Assembly (NCBI GenBank): GCA_021166835.1 | Contig: JAJPEN010000064.1 | Coordinates: 1 to 64,000, forward strand | Reading direction: 5' to 3' | DNA: 64,000 bases | From: Burkholderiaceae bacterium | GTDB lineage: Bacteria > Pseudomonadota > Gammaproteobacteria > Burkholderiales > Burkholderiaceae | Part shown: positions 15,149 to 24,129 of the stretch, in pieces | Layout of the letters: every line of letters begins with the position of its first letter | How positions within the stretch are numbered: position 1 is the first letter of the stretch | Translations under genes and position numbers: made by a program | The notes under the pieces: model-generated | Seen by the model: the letters and a program-made list of their open reading frames with translations, nothing else | The model's database searches: none | Told to the model about the DNA's origin: nothing

Positions 15149-17974
15149 TCAGGCCGTCGGGAACAGCTCGCCCTGCCGCTCGTACAGGTAGTCGTCGAGC
15201 GGAATCGGCGGGGCGACGGCAAAGCCCTGCGCGTACTCCACCCCCATCCGCGACACGACCGACAGCGTTTCGCGGTCCTCGACGCACTCGGCGCAGAGCT
15301 CGATGCCGAGCACGCTGCCGATCTCGACGACCGAGCGCACGACGGCGTGGCTCAGCGGATCGGACAGCAGGTTCCTCACGTAGTTGTCGCCGATCTTGAT
15401 CTGCCGCACCGGCAACGTCTTCAGGTAGGAGAACGACGACAGCCCGGTGCCGAAGTCGTCGAGCGAGAACGTGAACCCCTGGTCGCTGATCTGCTGCATC
15501 ACTCCGAAGGCGGCCTCCATGCTCGCGATCGCCGCGGTTTCGGTGACCTCGAAGCACAGCCGGTGCGGCGCGATGCCGGCGGCGGCGGCCGTCTCCGAGA
15601 CGAAGCGCGCGATGTCCTTCTCGCCGAGCGACAGCCCCGACAGATTGATGTTGACGATCATCTCCTCGTTGCCGGCGAGGAAATCGCTGAGCCGGGCGCA
15701 GGCGTTGCGGATCACCCATCGGTCGATCCCCGGCATCAGGTTGTAGCGCTCGGCCGCGGGGATGAACGCCATCGGGGGGACGACCACGCCGTCGGGGCTG
15801 AGCAGGCGCACCAGGATCTCGATGCGCTCCGCGACCCCCGGCTTCAGCGGCAGCATGCGCTGGCAATAGAGCACCAGGCGGTCTTCCTGCAGCGCCTCGG
15901 TGATGCGCGCCACCCATTGCATTTCTCCCTTGCGCTGGAAGAGCTCCATGTCGTCGGGCTGATACACCTGCACGCGGTTGCGGCCCTTCTCCTTGGCCGC
16001 GTAGCAGGCGGCGTCGGCTTCGCTGAGGAGCTCCGCGGCGTTGATGCTCGACGGCGTGATCGGCACGACGCCGATGCTCATGCTGATCGCGAACGCCTTG
16101 TTCTCCCAAGTGAAACGGAATGCGCTCAGGCTGTTGCGCAGCTCGTCGAGGATCGCCACGCCCTTCTCCAGCGGGCAGTTGTGCAGCAATACCGCGAACT
16201 CGTCGCCTCCCAGCCGCGCGAGCACGTCTCCCTCGCGGATCTTCTTGCGCAGGAGGAAGGTGATCTGCCGCAGCATGCGATCGCCCGCCGTGTGCCCGCA
16301 GGTGTCGTTGACCACCTTGAACTGGTCGAGATCGATGTAGGCGAGAACGTGATGGCCTTCGCGCGCCTTGGCGTGGTGGACGAGCTCCTGCAGCCGGCGG
16401 TCGAACTCGCGACGGTTGATCAGGCCGGTGAGGGCGTCGCGCGTGGCGTGATACGAGAGGAGATGATCGTTGTTGCGCGGCGACTCGGCGTCGTAGAACA
16501 CGACGACGCAGCCGACGATGCTCGCATCGCGCGAGCGGATGGGCGCCGCGGAATCCTCGATCGCGATCCTGCGTCCGTCGCGCCGCTGCAGGACGTGCCC
16601 ACTGGCAAGCCCGACCACCTGGCCTTCGCGCAGGCACACGCCGATCGGATCGACGACCGATGCATGCAGTGTGTTCTCGATGCGGAAGATCTCGTTGCCC
16701 GGCCGGCCGCGCGCCTCGAGCGAGGTCCAGCCGGTGAGCTCCTCGGCGACCGGATTCAGGTACTTGACCCGGCCCTGCGCATCGGTGGTGATCACCGCGT
16801 CGCCGATCGAATGCAGCGTGACCTCGGCGAGCTCCTTCTGCAGGAACAGCGCATCGGCATTGCGCTTGACCGCTCTGAGGCTCAACGAAGCCAGGTAGCC
16901 GGCACACAGCGTGAACGCGAGGAACGCAGCCGCCGTGAGCAGCCTGCGCTCGGCGAGCGTCTCGAGCTGGGCCGTCGTGAACTTCGCGGCCGCCTCGGAG
17001 AACGCGGCGATGGTGTCGATCTGCGCTGTCGTCGTTTCGTACCAGTTCGCGGCGTCGTACGGATAGTCGCCGGTCGATGCGGCCTGCAGCATCGCCTGGA
17101 CCGCGGCGTCGAAGCGCCTGCCCAGCGTCTCTTCCACGCCGAGCATCGCCGCGCGAAGATGCGGCGCCAGGCCGGGAAGCGCGGCGAGCGCGGGAAGCTC
17201 GTCGAGCGTCTGGCGAATCGTGGCGCGGGCGACGCCGATCTGTTCGAGGAAGCTCTCGCCGAGCGGCTCGCTCCTTCCCGCGTGCGCCGCCAGGATTCCG
17301 CGGATCTGCCCGGCATGCTCGCTCAGCACCCAGGCGGTCCGCGCGAGCGACAGGTGGAGCCGGATCACGCCCGCCGGCATTTCGACGGCGCCCAGCAACT
17401 GGTCGCGCAGCCCGGCGCAGGCGAGATTGTTCGCGGTGGCGGCGCCGAGCCATTCCTGCACGGAGACGTCCGTCGTCCCCGTCCCGATGCCGCGGTAGGC
17501 CTGCGCCCGTGCGGCCTGCAATCGTTCGTGCGCCGACTTCGCCCGTTCGGTGTACGCGTCGATCAGCGGCGACTCCGAGTCGGCGGCGATGCGCTCGACC
17601 AGCGCCATCGCGCGCTGCCAGCTCGCCTCCGATTCGTCGCGCAGGCGTACGAGCTCGTCCATGTCGTCGAGCCCGTGCCGGCTCCCCATGCTCGCCGCCA
17701 TGAGCCCCCGTTCGCGCGCCTGCAAGGCCGTGGCGCGAAGCAGCTCGGCGGCCGCCTCGTGCGCATCGCGCAGGCGCTCCAGCGCGGTGTCGGAGTGCAG
17801 CGCCTGCGCGATGAGCACCAGACCCACGCCGAGCGCCATCAGCGCCGCCATCGCGACGGAAACGTGGATCAGGTTGCGGAGGAAGAAGCTGCGCAAGGCA
17901 GGCGCCTCGTTCTTTTTCTTGGCGGAAGGCGTAGCGTACGCGTACGCAATAGCGTTTTCGTCGCGTACCTGCAA
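15149..17974 (-). CDS. Membrane PAS-GGDEF-EAL cyclic-di-GMP enzyme
   Basis: A 941-residue signalling protein. A membrane helix at ~36-56 and another at ~345-365 enclose a ~285-residue helical periplasmic sensor. Then come PAS (~380-495), GGDEF with intact motif GGDEF at 589-593 and an RxxD inhibitory site at 580-583, and EAL from ~690. The EAL motif reads EIL (719-721); the other metal and catalytic blocks (NINLSG, CFEVTET, LDDFGTGLSS, ECVED) are present, although the usual KID reads KIG. Both synthesis and hydrolysis of c-di-GMP are plausible. The gene starts 3 bases after the MFS stop, so the two are coupled. The ligand of the sensor is unknown. Confidence 0.92.
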   Translation of the reverse strand: MQVRDENAIAYAYATPSAKKKNEAPALRSFFLRNLIHVSVAMAALMALGVGLVLIAQALHSDTALERLRDAHEAAAELLRATALQARERGLMAASMGSRHGLDDMDELVRLRDESEASWQRAMALVERIAADSESPLIDAYTERAKSAHERLQAARAQAYRGIGTGTTDVSVQEWLGAATANNLACAGLRDQLLGAVEMPAGVIRLHLSLARTAWVLSEHAGQIRGILAAHAGRSEPLGESFLEQIGVARATIRQTLDELPALAALPGLAPHLRAAMLGVEETLGRRFDAAVQAMLQAASTGDYPYDAANWYETTTAQIDTIAAFSEAAAKFTTAQLETLAERRLLTAAAFLAFTLCAGYLASLSLRAVKRNADALFLQKELAEVTLHSIGDAVITTDAQGRVKYLNPVAEELTGWTSLEARGRPGNEIFRIENTLHASVVDPIGVCLREGQVVGLASGHVLQRRDGRRIAIEDSAAPIRSRDASIVGCVVVFYDAESPRNNDHLLSYHATRDALTGLINRREFDRRLQELVHHAKAREGHHVLAYIDLDQFKVVNDTCGHTAGDRMLRQITFLLRKKIREGDVLARLGGDEFAVLLHNCPLEKGVAILDELRNSLSAFRFTWENKAFAISMSIGVVPITPSSINAAELLSEADAACYAAKEKGRNRVQVYQPDDMELFQRKGEMQWVARITEALQEDRLVLYCQRMLPLKPGVAERIEILVRLLSPDGVVVPPMAFIPAAERYNLMPGIDRWVIRNACARLSDFLAGNEEMIVNINLSGLSLGEKDIARFVSETAAAAGIAPHRLCFEVTETAAIASMEAAFGVMQQISDQGFTFSLDDFGTGLSSFSYLKTLPVRQIKIGDNYVRNLLSDPLSHAVVRSVVEIGSVLGIELCAECVEDRETLSVVSRMGVEYAQGFAVAPPIPLDDYLYERQGELFPTA

Positions 17975-17977
17975 CGC

Positions 17978-19324
17978 TCAGCCGCTGCGCCGTGCTCTCC
18001 GCGCCCGCAGCATCGCCAGACCCGCTGCCGCCGGCAGCAGCGCGAACAACGCGAAGCCGGTGCTGTACGAGCCGCCGGCGCGGATGATGCCAGCGAAGAG
18101 CACGGGGCCCGACATGCTCCCCGCGAAAGTGAAGAACTGCGAGGCGCCCGCCACCGTGGCGAGGTCGGCGCGCTCGCGCGCGGTGCGGGCGAGCTCGGCG
18201 AAATAGACGCCGTTCCACCCCATGCCGGTCGCCGCGCAGAAGATCGCTGCGGCGAATACCCATGCGTTCGCGGTCGTGGGGCGCAGCAGCGCGAGCGCCA
18301 CGAGCGAGGCGGCCATGGCGAGGCCGAGCCAGCCGAGCAGGCGTGCGGCGTCGATCCAGCGGTCCGCCGCATGGCCGAGCGCGATTCGCGAGATGGTGCT
18401 GACCACCTGCGCGGCGGCGAGGATGCCGGCGGCCCAGGCGAGCGAGTGCGAGAGCTGCAGGTTCAGCAGCGAGACGAGGAAGGTGACGAAGACGAGCTGC
18501 GTGCTGGCGAAGGCGAGCGACGTCAGGCTCAGCCGCCGCAACGCCGGATCGCGCAGCACCGACCGGAGCGCATTCAGGCCGGCGGCTGCCGGCTTCGACT
18601 CGGCGAGAGCAGCGGCCCGCGGGTCGCCGGACGCCGCCTCCGGCGGTTCGGCGGGCCAGTCGACGCCGGGCGCCGCGTCCAGCGGCTCGGCGGACCAGTC
18701 GGCATCGGCCGCCGGACCCGGCGAGCGCCGCGCCTTCTGCAGCCGATGCACGGTGGGAAAGAGCGCCGCGCCGAGCAGCGCGCAGGCGACGGCGGCGAGC
18801 GCGATCGACCACTGCCAGCCGAGCGCCGTCAGCCCCCACGGCATCAGCAGGCCGGCCAGCGCGACGCCGAGCGGCACGCCGGTCTGCTTGATCGAGAAGA
18901 ACAGCGCGCGCCGCGCAGTGGGCGAATGCCGCTCGAGCAGCGTCGTCGACGCCGGGTTGATCAGGCCGTAGCCGGTGCCGATCGCGATCGCGGCGACGAC
19001 GAGGAGTCCGGTGGAACCGCCCGTCGCGGCGAAGGCGCCGAGCGCGCACGAGAACATCGCCGCCTGGCTCAGGCGCACCGCGCCGATCGACGCGACGCCG
19101 CGTCCGCTCCACAGCCCGGAGAGCATCGCCATCAGATACGCGAGGCCGACGAACAGGCCGACGCGTTCGGGCGCGAAGCCCAGTCGCGGCGCTACCGCGG
19201 GCGCGAGCACCGACGGCGCGCTCAGCACCAGGCTGGCGAGCATCTGCACGCCCAGCGTGACGAACAGCGCGAGCAGCGGCCGGGTGCGGCGGGCAGAGGG
19301 GGAAACGGAGGGCAACGGGGGCAT
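17978..19324 (-). CDS. MFS transporter
   Basis: A 448-residue, 12-helix major facilitator with the loop motif GLWSGRGVASIG after helix 2 and GTGYGLINPASTTLL in helix 4. The central cytoplasmic loop carries a 13-residue duplication (DWSAEPLDAA / DWPAEPPEAA), encoded by a 39-base direct repeat. It is divergent from the sulfide:quinone oxidoreductase and only ~40 bases from the GGGTAT dyad, and its stop lies 3 bases before the c-di-GMP gene. The substrate is not evident. Confidence 0.85.
   Translation of the reverse strand: MPPLPSVSPSARRTRPLLALFVTLGVQMLASLVLSAPSVLAPAVAPRLGFAPERVGLFVGLAYLMAMLSGLWSGRGVASIGAVRLSQAAMFSCALGAFAATGGSTGLLVVAAIAIGTGYGLINPASTTLLERHSPTARRALFFSIKQTGVPLGVALAGLLMPWGLTALGWQWSIALAAVACALLGAALFPTVHRLQKARRSPGPAADADWSAEPLDAAPGVDWPAEPPEAASGDPRAAALAESKPAAAGLNALRSVLRDPALRRLSLTSLAFASTQLVFVTFLVSLLNLQLSHSLAWAAGILAAAQVVSTISRIALGHAADRWIDAARLLGWLGLAMAASLVALALLRPTTANAWVFAAAIFCAATGMGWNGVYFAELARTARERADLATVAGASQFFTFAGSMSGPVLFAGIIRAGGSYSTGFALFALLPAAAGLAMLRARRARRSG
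18631..18701 (-). repeat. 39-base duplication in MFS loop
   Basis: Two imperfect copies (18631-18662 and 18670-18701) with a 39-base period, in frame, giving the DW[SP]AEP[LP][DE]AA duplication of the central loop. Typical of a tolerant, unstructured linker. Confidence 0.6.
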
Positions 19325-19363
19325 CGTCGGTGGGCGGGGGGTCGTCGGAGTCTAGCGAAGCCC

Positions 19364-19379
19364 ATACCCTGTGGGGTAT
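19364..19379. promoter_or_regulatory. ATACCC-N4-GGGTAT dyad, CsoR/CstR-like operator
   Basis: Perfect 6-base arms ATACCC and GGGTAT with spacer TGTG, 94 bases upstream of the sqr start and 39 bases upstream of the MFS start. The right arm overlaps a -10-like TATAGT (19379-19384). CsoR-family repressors, including persulfide-sensing CstR, bind G-tract dyads of this general form, which would suit a sulfide oxidation gene. The regulator is not in the window. Confidence 0.5.
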
Positions 19380-19473
19380 ATAGTGAATTACTGATCAGGA
19401 TCAAAGGCGCGCGATCCGCGCCGGACTACGTTCCGGGAAAGCGACCGATCGTCGTCCGAGGGGAGGAGAGACA

Positions 19474-20802
19474 ATGGACCGAATCGACAGGCCGGGGCGC
19501 CGCGCATGGATGCTCGGCGCCGCCACGCTCGGCGCCGGCGCCGCAGTGGCCGGGCACGCGCCCCGCGTTCGCGCCGAGCGCGTGAAGAGCAGCGCGCGCA
19601 TCGTGATCGCCGGCAGCGGGCTCGGCGGCCTCGCGGTGGCCAACCGTCTCGCCGCTTCGCTCGACGGCGCGCGCATCACGATCGTCGACGCGAAAACCGA
19701 GCACAACTACCAGCCCGGCTACACGCTGGTTGCCACCGGCATCTGGCCGATGTCGAAGGTGCGCAGCGAGAACGCGAGCTTCGTTCCGCCCGGCGTCGAC
19801 TGGGTGCAGGAGGCCGTCGCCGCCTTCGATCCGCAGGCCAACCAGCTCCAGACCATCGGCGGCCGGAAGATCGGCTACGACTATCTGGTCGTCGCCACCG
19901 GCCTTCATCTCGACTATGCGCAGATCGAGGGAATGGACGTCTCCGCCATCGGCAGCAACGGGCTGGGCAGCGTCTATGCCGGCCCGCGCGAGGCGGCGGC
20001 CACCTGGACGGCGATGAACGCGTTCCGCGAGAAGGGCGGCAGCGCGATCATGACGCTGCCGTCCACGCCGCTGAAGTGCGCCGGCGCGCCGCTGAAAATG
20101 ACCTTCATGCTCGCCGATCGCCTCCGGCAGGCGGGCACGCGCCAACGCTCGACGATCCGTTTCCACTCGGCGCTGCCCACCGATACCGTCTTCGGCGTGA
20201 AGGCCGTCAACGACAACGTGCTCGCGCGCTGGAAGGCGCTGGGCATCGAAACCGAGTACCTGAGCAAGCTCGTGGCGGTCGATCCGGGCGCGCGCCGCGC
20301 CGTGTTCGCTTCGCCCGAAGGCGAGCGCACCGAGCTGCCCTACGACTTCCTGCACGTCGTGCCGCCGATGCGCGCGATCGACGCCGTGAAGAACAGCGAC
20401 CTGGCCTGGAAGGAGGGTCCGTTCGCCGCCGGCGGATGGCTGGAGGTCGACAAGGACACGCTGCGGCACCGGCGCTTCCCGAACGTCTTCGGCATCGGCG
20501 ACATCAACGGCACGCCGCGCGGCAAGACCGCAGCCACCGTCAAGAAAAGCGCGCCGATCGTCGCCGGGCACGTGGTCGACCTGATCGCCGGACGCGAGCC
20601 CGGGCAGCGCTTCGACGGCTACACCTCGTGCCCGCTGCTCGTGCGCGAGGGCTCGGCGATGCTCATCGAGTTCGACTACGAAGGCAGGCTCACGCCCACG
20701 CTTCCGCTCGTCGACCCGCTGCAGGAGAGCTGGTTCGCGTGGGTGATGAAGACGCGGATGCTCGAGCCCGCGTACCGCGCCGTGCTGCACGGTCGCGTCT
20801 GA
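19474..20802 (+). CDS. sqr: Sulfide:quinone oxidoreductase-family flavoprotein
   Basis: A 442-residue FAD protein with a twin-arginine-like leader (GRRAWMLGAATLGAGAAVAG). The ADP-binding motif is IVIAGSGLGGLAVANRLA at 43-60; NYQPGYTLVATG and NVFGIGDINGTP are typical of the SQR family. Two cysteines in the expected redox places are Cys202 (PLKCAGAPLK) and Cys386 (YTSCPLLV); the third cysteine of some SQR types is absent. Such enzymes oxidise sulfide to polysulfide or glutathione persulfide and pass electrons to quinone. A small membrane protein follows by 10 bases, and a CsoR-like dyad precedes it. A flavocytochrome c-like relative is a lesser alternative. Confidence 0.86.
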   Translation: MDRIDRPGRRAWMLGAATLGAGAAVAGHAPRVRAERVKSSARIVIAGSGLGGLAVANRLAASLDGARITIVDAKTEHNYQPGYTLVATGIWPMSKVRSENASFVPPGVDWVQEAVAAFDPQANQLQTIGGRKIGYDYLVVATGLHLDYAQIEGMDVSAIGSNGLGSVYAGPREAAATWTAMNAFREKGGSAIMTLPSTPLKCAGAPLKMTFMLADRLRQAGTRQRSTIRFHSALPTDTVFGVKAVNDNVLARWKALGIETEYLSKLVAVDPGARRAVFASPEGERTELPYDFLHVVPPMRAIDAVKNSDLAWKEGPFAAGGWLEVDKDTLRHRRFPNVFGIGDINGTPRGKTAATVKKSAPIVAGHVVDLIAGREPGQRFDGYTSCPLLVREGSAMLIEFDYEGRLTPTLPLVDPLQESWFAWVMKTRMLEPAYRAVLHGRV

Positions 20803-20812
20803 GGAGACTTTC

Positions 20813-21184
20813 ATGTACGAGATCTGGCTCGCAGTGAACATCGCCTGGGAGATCGTCGTCGCACACACCGCATGGACGGTGCCGCTCGCCATCGTCTTCG
20901 TCGGGCTGGTGGTGCACGCGCTCGCGCGACGCGGCAACTGGCGCGCGGGCTGGCGCTGGGCGTGGAAGAGCGCGCTGTTCGCCGGCGTGGCGGCGGCCAT
21001 CGTGCTGCCCCCGTGGTCGGGCGCGGCATGGTCCGACCTCGCCTACGTCGTCGACTGGATTCTGCTCGTCGTTCTCGCCGCCGCTGTCGCTGCCGTTGTC
21101 GGCGCCATCGTCTGGCCGTTGGCCGCGGCGGTGCTCGCGGGCGGCGCGTCGACGCGCGGTGCATCCCTTCGCGCCACCGGCTGA
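20813..21184 (+). CDS. Small hypothetical membrane protein after sqr
   Basis: A 123-residue protein with about three hydrophobic segments (roughly 20-38, 55-70 and 78-108). GAGGAG ribosome-binding site, 10 bases after sqr, so almost certainly the same transcript. Charged loops lie between helices (RRGNWRAGWRWAWK). I recognise no family; a membrane partner of the quinone-linked enzyme is a fair inference. Confidence 0.7.
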   Translation: MYEIWLAVNIAWEIVVAHTAWTVPLAIVFVGLVVHALARRGNWRAGWRWAWKSALFAGVAAAIVLPPWSGAAWSDLAYVVDWILLVVLAAAVAAVVGAIVWPLAAAVLAGGASTRGASLRATG

Positions 21185-21190
21185 GAAGAG

Positions 21191-21255
21191 CGCAGCTTCG
21201 GCGTCGCCTTCGGTATCTCTCTTCACCGCTTTCCTTCGCTGGCGACGAAGCTGCG
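21191..21255. terminator. Long GC hairpin after the sqr pair
   Basis: CGCAGCTTCG at 21191-21200 pairs with CGAAGCTGCG at 21246-21255, and GTCGCC (21203-21208) with GGCGAC (21241-21246), leaving a ~32-base loop. There is no U-tract. It could be a terminator or an mRNA-end structure between the sqr pair and the lipoprotein gene. Confidence 0.35.
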
Positions 21256-21296
21256 ATACGCTTGCCGGGTTCCGCCGTCACGAGGGGGAGTCCGGT

Positions 21297-22673
21297 ATGC
21301 AGCGACAGGCAGTGCACGCGCAGTATTCCCTGCGCGCGCTGTGGGGTTGGGCCGTTGCGGCGCTGGGCGCGATGCTCGTGCTCGGCGGTTGCGCCTCGAT
21401 CGTTCCCGGCGGCGATCGCCGGCCGCCGATCGTCTTCGTGCACGGCAACGGCGACGATGCCGCGGTGTGGATGACCACGATCTGGCGCTTCGAGTCGAAC
21501 GGCTGGCCGCGCAACAGGCTGTACGCGATCGACTTCCCCTATCCGCTCGCCCGCGACGACGACACGAAGCCGCAACCCGGGCGCTCGTCGGCCGACGACC
21601 AGATGCGCTACCTGTCGCAGCAGGTCGATCGCGTGCTCGCCGAGAGCGGCTTTTCGCGCGTCGTTCTCATCGGACATTCGCGCGGCGGATTCGCGATCCG
21701 CAACTACATCGAGAACGGCGGCGGCGCGAAGAAGGTCTCGCACGTGATCCTCGCCGCCACGCCGAACCACGGCGCGTGGACCGGTGATTTCCTGCCGGGC
21801 AGCGAGTTCAACGGCAGCGGTCCCTTCCTCTCGTCGCTGAATGCGCCGCACGGCCCGCGCGAGCTCGAAGTGACGCCGGGACCGAAGTGGATGACGCTGC
21901 GCTCGGACGGCAACGACAAGTACGCCCAGTCCGACGGGCGCTGGCTCGGACGCCCCGGCTTCGCCACCGGCGTCGATTCGAGCGGCCCGGCGCTGAAGGG
22001 CGCGCGCAACATCGCGCTCGGGCCGGTCGACCACCGCGAAGCGGGCTTCGGCCCGCGCGCCTTCGAGCACATGTGGCGCTTCCTCACCGGCGACTGGCCG
22101 GTGCGCGCCGCGATCGTCCCGGAGTCTTCGCCGGTGCTCGACGGCCGGATCTTCCGGCCGGAAACCAACCTGCCGATGGCCGGCGTGCGCATCGAAATCT
22201 ACGAGGTCGCGCCGGTCACCGGCGAGCGGCTCGGCGCACCGCTGCATGCGCGCACCACCGGCGAGGACGGCCGCTGGGGGCCGATGCCGGCGCGTCCCGA
22301 CGCGCCCTACGAGTTCGTCGTCGCCGCGCCGGGCTTCGCGACGATGCACCTGTACCGGTCGGCGTTTCCTCGTTCGTCATCGCTGGTGCAGATGCATCCG
22401 GGCATGCTCGCCGATGCGCAGAAGAACGCGGGCAGCGTCGTCACGATGACGCGCCCGCGCGGCTACTTCGACCTGCAGCGCGACCGCATGAGCCTGGACG
22501 GCGCACCGCTGCCCGGCGTGCCGCCCGGCGTTCCCGGCGTGTCGAGCGCGACGCTGCTGCTGCCCCCCGGCCCGCCGCGCACGGTGATCGCCGAATTCAA
22601 TGGCGAGCGCATCGCCGTGCGCACCTGGCCGGCCGCCGCGAACGAGGCGGCGGTGGCCGAGCTGCATTATTAG
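21297..22673 (+). CDS. Lipoprotein alpha/beta-hydrolase (lipase/esterase-like)
   Basis: A 458-residue exported lipoprotein. The leader ends in the lipobox LGGC with Cys32, and a GAGGGGGAG ribosome-binding site supports the ATG at 21297. The hydrolase fold begins with PPIVFVHGNGDD; the nucleophile elbow is GHSRGG with Ser128, and HVILAATPNHGAW follows. The C-terminal third has a carboxypeptidase-regulatory-like beta domain (GRIFRPETNLPMAGVRIEIYEV, then a second turn with TGEDGRWGPM). It resembles secreted lipases or poly-ester hydrolases fixed to the outer membrane. The substrate is unknown. Confidence 0.83.
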   Translation: MQRQAVHAQYSLRALWGWAVAALGAMLVLGGCASIVPGGDRRPPIVFVHGNGDDAAVWMTTIWRFESNGWPRNRLYAIDFPYPLARDDDTKPQPGRSSADDQMRYLSQQVDRVLAESGFSRVVLIGHSRGGFAIRNYIENGGGAKKVSHVILAATPNHGAWTGDFLPGSEFNGSGPFLSSLNAPHGPRELEVTPGPKWMTLRSDGNDKYAQSDGRWLGRPGFATGVDSSGPALKGARNIALGPVDHREAGFGPRAFEHMWRFLTGDWPVRAAIVPESSPVLDGRIFRPETNLPMAGVRIEIYEVAPVTGERLGAPLHARTTGEDGRWGPMPARPDAPYEFVVAAPGFATMHLYRSAFPRSSSLVQMHPGMLADAQKNAGSVVTMTRPRGYFDLQRDRMSLDGAPLPGVPPGVPGVSSATLLLPPGPPRTVIAEFNGERIAVRTWPAAANEAAVAELHY

Positions 22674-22693
22674 AAATCGCCCCGGCCGCTGCG

Positions 22694-23299
22694 CTACGCC
22701 TGCTCTTCTTCCTTCACCGCGCGCTGCACGGACGGGCGCTGGCCTGCACGTTCGCGGTACGCGACCAGGTTCTTCAGCGCCGAGATGTCGATCTTCATCG
22801 GCACCGTCCAGCCGCTGATGACGTAGAGGTAGGCGTCGGCGACGGTGAAGCCGTCGCCCATCAGGTACTGCCTGCCGGCGAGCTGCGCGTCGACCCAGCC
22901 GAGCCGCTGCAGGATCTTCGCGCGGTTGATCTGCTTGCCTTCCTCCGGATACGAAGGATTGAACAGCGGGCTGAACTGCTTGTGCACCTCGGTGGAGACG
23001 AAGCTCAGCCACTCCATCAGCCGGTAGCGCGGCATCGTTCCGGCCGGCGGCGCGAGCCTGCGCTCCGGCGCCTGGTCGGCCACCCATTGCAGGATCACCT
23101 GCGCTTCGGTGAGCCGCTCGCCGTCGTCGAGTTCGAGCAGCGGCACGTAGCCTTTCGGGTTGATCGTGTAGTAGTCGGTGCCGTCGGGCAGCTGGTGCGT
23201 CTTCGTGCTGGCGAGCACGCCCTCGAAGGGCATTCCCGCCTCGTGCAATGCGATGCGCACCGCGCGCGAGCACGCGCCGGGCGAATAGAACAGTTTCAT
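22694..23299 (-). CDS. Glutathione S-transferase family protein
   Basis: A 201-residue GST. The thioredoxin-like N-domain begins MKLFYSPGACSRAVRIALHEAG, as in beta-class bacterial GSTs, where Cys10 can form a mixed disulfide with glutathione. NPKGYVPLLELDDG (cis-Pro) and LTEAQVILQWVAD are the glutathione-binding stretches, and the C-domain has DGFTVADAYLYVI. Its start overlaps the stop of the HAD gene by 4 bases. It converges with the lipoprotein gene 20 bases away. Substrate unknown. Confidence 0.9.
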   Translation of the reverse strand: MKLFYSPGACSRAVRIALHEAGMPFEGVLASTKTHQLPDGTDYYTINPKGYVPLLELDDGERLTEAQVILQWVADQAPERRLAPPAGTMPRYRLMEWLSFVSTEVHKQFSPLFNPSYPEEGKQINRAKILQRLGWVDAQLAGRQYLMGDGFTVADAYLYVISGWTVPMKIDISALKNLVAYRERAGQRPSVQRAVKEEEQA

Positions 23300-24129
23300 C
23301 GGTTCACCTCCTGGGGAAAAACGCTGCGGGCCTCGAGCAGCCGCTGCGCGAGTTCGGCGAAGCCCGCTCCCGCGCGCGACGGCGTGACCCACGCCGGCAT
23401 CGCGTCGATGCGGCCGGCGAAATCCATCACGTTCGCCACGCCGACCGCGTTCGGGAAGAACGCGAACATCGGCGCGTCGTTCGGCGAGTCTCCGACGAAA
23501 ACGCAGCGCGCGCGGTCGGCGACCCCGTCGACGTCGATGCCGAAGCGTTCGCGCATCATCAGGCGCGTCGTCTCGAGCTTGTCCCAGTCGCCGAACCAGC
23601 CGTTCACGTGGATCGAGCTGACCTTCGCGTGCATGCCGGCCGCGCGCATCGTCGCGACGATGCGCTCGATCGCCTCGACGGGCAGCGGCGGCACGTCCTC
23701 GCGGAAGTCGATCGCCACGTCGTAGAGCCGGCAGAACTGGTCGGAGGCGGGCGCGCAGCCGGGCACTTCGCGCAGCACGCGCGCGGCGACCTCGCGCAGG
23801 CGCGCCCCGTTCGCCGCGCGCTTCGCCTCGTCGAGGCGATGGCGCGTGCGCAGCTTGCCGACGGCTTCGTCGCGCCACATCCAGAACGCGCCGTTCTCGC
23901 CGACCACGGCGTCCACCGGCCACATCCGGGCGATGTGGTCGCACCACCCGGCCGGCCTGCCGGTGACGGGAACCACGCGCAGGCCCGCTTCGTGCAGGCG
24001 CTCGAGCGCCTCGTATGCGCTCGCCGTGATGCGACCTTCGGTGCTGATCGTGTCGTCGATGTCGGCGAACACGGTGTGCACGCGCGCCGCCTCGGCGAGC
24101 GGCCACTCGCGCAGCGGCCTCGGCGTCAT
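23296..24129 (-). CDS. HAD-superfamily (type IIB) phosphatase
   Basis: A 277-residue HAD hydrolase. Motif I is VFADIDDTIS with the catalytic aspartate pair; motif II is VVPVTGRP; the C-terminal Asp motif is FVGDSPNDAPMF. The large cap between motifs II and III places it in class IIB, near mannosyl-3-phosphoglycerate and sucrose phosphatases. The chosen ATG at 24129 overlaps the upstream gene as ATGA; the 42 upstream residues belong to that gene's other frame. It is probably a sugar-phosphate phosphatase, specificity unknown. Confidence 0.85.
   Translation of the reverse strand: MTPRPLREWPLAEAARVHTVFADIDDTISTEGRITASAYEALERLHEAGLRVVPVTGRPAGWCDHIARMWPVDAVVGENGAFWMWRDEAVGKLRTRHRLDEAKRAANGARLREVAARVLREVPGCAPASDQFCRLYDVAIDFREDVPPLPVEAIERIVATMRAAGMHAKVSSIHVNGWFGDWDKLETTRLMMRERFGIDVDGVADRARCVFVGDSPNDAPMFAFFPNAVGVANVMDFAGRIDAMPAWVTPSRAGAGFAELAQRLLEARSVFPQEVNR

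Noticed and set aside
13757..19585. A very long plus-strand open frame (over 1900 codons) through the c-di-GMP and MFS genes
   Set aside because: It is extremely rich in Arg/Ala/Gly, has no domain, and lies across well-supported genes on both strands; an artefact of high G+C.
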